A DNA stretch of 5,327 nucleotides from DASZVN01 sp035547055 (GTDB lineage Bacteria > Pseudomonadota > Alphaproteobacteria > Rhizobiales > Methylopilaceae). The translations under genes were made by a program, and so were the position numbers. Positions 4,888 to 5,327 of this stretch are shown piece after piece. Under the pieces are notes generated by a model. The model was given only the letters and a program-made list of their open reading frames with translations, was not told the DNA's origin and did no database searches. The stretch is from positions 1-5,327 of the forward strand of contig DASZVN010000060.1 of the NCBI GenBank assembly GCA_035547055.1, in the 5' to 3' direction. Positions within the stretch are counted from its first letter, which is position 1, and each line of letters opens with the position of its first letter.

Positions 4888-5327
4888 ATGGCAGGGCAGG
4901 ACAGCGCGCTCGCCGCGGCGCGCCCGTCGCGGGCAGCCGAGCCGGCGCGCGGCGAGGAGGTCAGCCTCGGGCCGCTCGCCGGGCTGGTCGGCTTCAACCT
5001 CCGCCTCGCGCAGGACGCCTCGTTCCGCGCGTTCGCCCGCCACGCGGGCCAGAAGGGGCTGAAGCCCGGCCGCTTCGCCGCGATGATGGTGATCCACCAC
5101 AATCCCGGCATCACCCAGGCCGCGCTCGGCCGCGCCATCGCCCGCGACAAGTCGACGGTGACGCCCCTGATCCAGGAGCTGCTCCGCCGCGGCCTGGTCG
5201 ACCGCCAGCCCTCCCGCGCCGACCGCCGCAGCGTCACGCTGAAGCTGACCGGGGCCGGCGAGGCGATGCTGGCCGACCTCCTCCAGCACGCCGAGGAGCA
5301 CGACCGCAAGCTCGACGCCCTGGTCGG
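4888..5327 (+). CDS. MarR-family transcriptional regulator, 3' end cut off by the window
   Basis: Dimeric winged helix-turn-helix regulator, probably a ligand-responsive repressor of the divergent importer operon and of itself. The frame stays open for 146 codons to the window edge. Family members usually have 140-170 residues, so perhaps only the end of the C-terminal dimerisation helix is missing. After a disordered, Ala/Arg-rich N-terminus of about 25 residues comes the first helix (LAGLVGFNLRLAQDASFRAF, about 30-49). Next is GLKPGRFAAMMVIHHNPGITQAAL (57-80), the helix leading into the DNA-binding domain. The recognition helix is around ARDKSTVTPLIQELLRRGLV (85-104), and the wing carries the family hallmark SRADRRSVTLKLTGAGEAM (109-127) with Asp112-Arg113-Arg114. 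The gene is divergent from the binding-protein gene with a 217-bp shared upstream region. The ligand is unknown. Confidence 0.93.
   Translation, partial: MAGQDSALAAARPSRAAEPARGEEVSLGPLAGLVGFNLRLAQDASFRAFARHAGQKGLKPGRFAAMMVIHHNPGITQAALGRAIARDKSTVTPLIQELLRRGLVDRQPSRADRRSVTLKLTGAGEAMLADLLQHAEEHDRKLDALV

Noticed and set aside
4780..5301. Minus-strand open frames opposite the marR-like gene
   Set aside because: They are shadows of a clear MarR coding frame. They have no ribosome-binding site or recognisable motif.

Overview
The window holds most of a high-affinity branched-chain-amino-acid-type (Liv/HAAT family) ABC importer operon on the minus strand, with a divergently transcribed MarR-family regulator on the plus strand at the right edge. 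The DNA is very GC-rich with strongly GC-biased third positions. The short palindromic repeats between the genes (arms of the type CGTCATTGCGAGCG / CAATCCAGGG and CGTCATGGCCGGGC / CATCCACGA) resemble repeats common in Alphaproteobacteria of the order Hyphomicrobiales (Bradyrhizobium, Rhodopseudomonas and Bosea relatives). I infer an environmental alphaproteobacterium but cannot name a genus.

Layout, right to left, which is the direction of operon transcription: a Tat-exported type 1 periplasmic substrate-binding protein (4670-3387); a 295-bp gap with a palindromic repeat and a perfect 11-bp stem-loop; ATPase LivG (3091-2369); a 128-bp gap with a second, different palindromic repeat; ATPase LivF (2240-1536); a 119-bp gap with a third palindromic repeat; permease LivH (1416-556); and, after only 10 bp, permease LivM (545 to beyond the left edge). 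Together these are all five components of one importer: the binding protein captures the solute in the periplasm, the LivH/LivM pair forms the membrane channel, and the LivG/LivF pair hydrolyses ATP.

The marR-like gene starts at 4888 and runs off the right edge. The 217-bp divergent intergenic region (4671-4887) contains two abutting perfect inverted repeats (4783-4801 and 4801-4815). They sit inside plausible -35/-10 elements for the operon, and are good candidates for the operator of the MarR protein. The cognate ligand and the transported solute are not evident. The pairing of a Liv-type importer with a MarR regulator suggests uptake of a catabolic substrate, possibly an aromatic acid or amino-acid-like compound, rather than housekeeping leucine uptake.

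The points most worth a second look are the dyad-rich divergent promoter, the degenerate ABC signature motif of LivG (LSLLDLK in place of LSGGQ), and the presence of three different palindromic repeats in three successive intergenic gaps of one operon. I saw no tRNA, rRNA, CRISPR array, insertion sequence or prophage signature. The window looks like an ordinary transporter operon with some interesting regulatory architecture, not a new kind of system.
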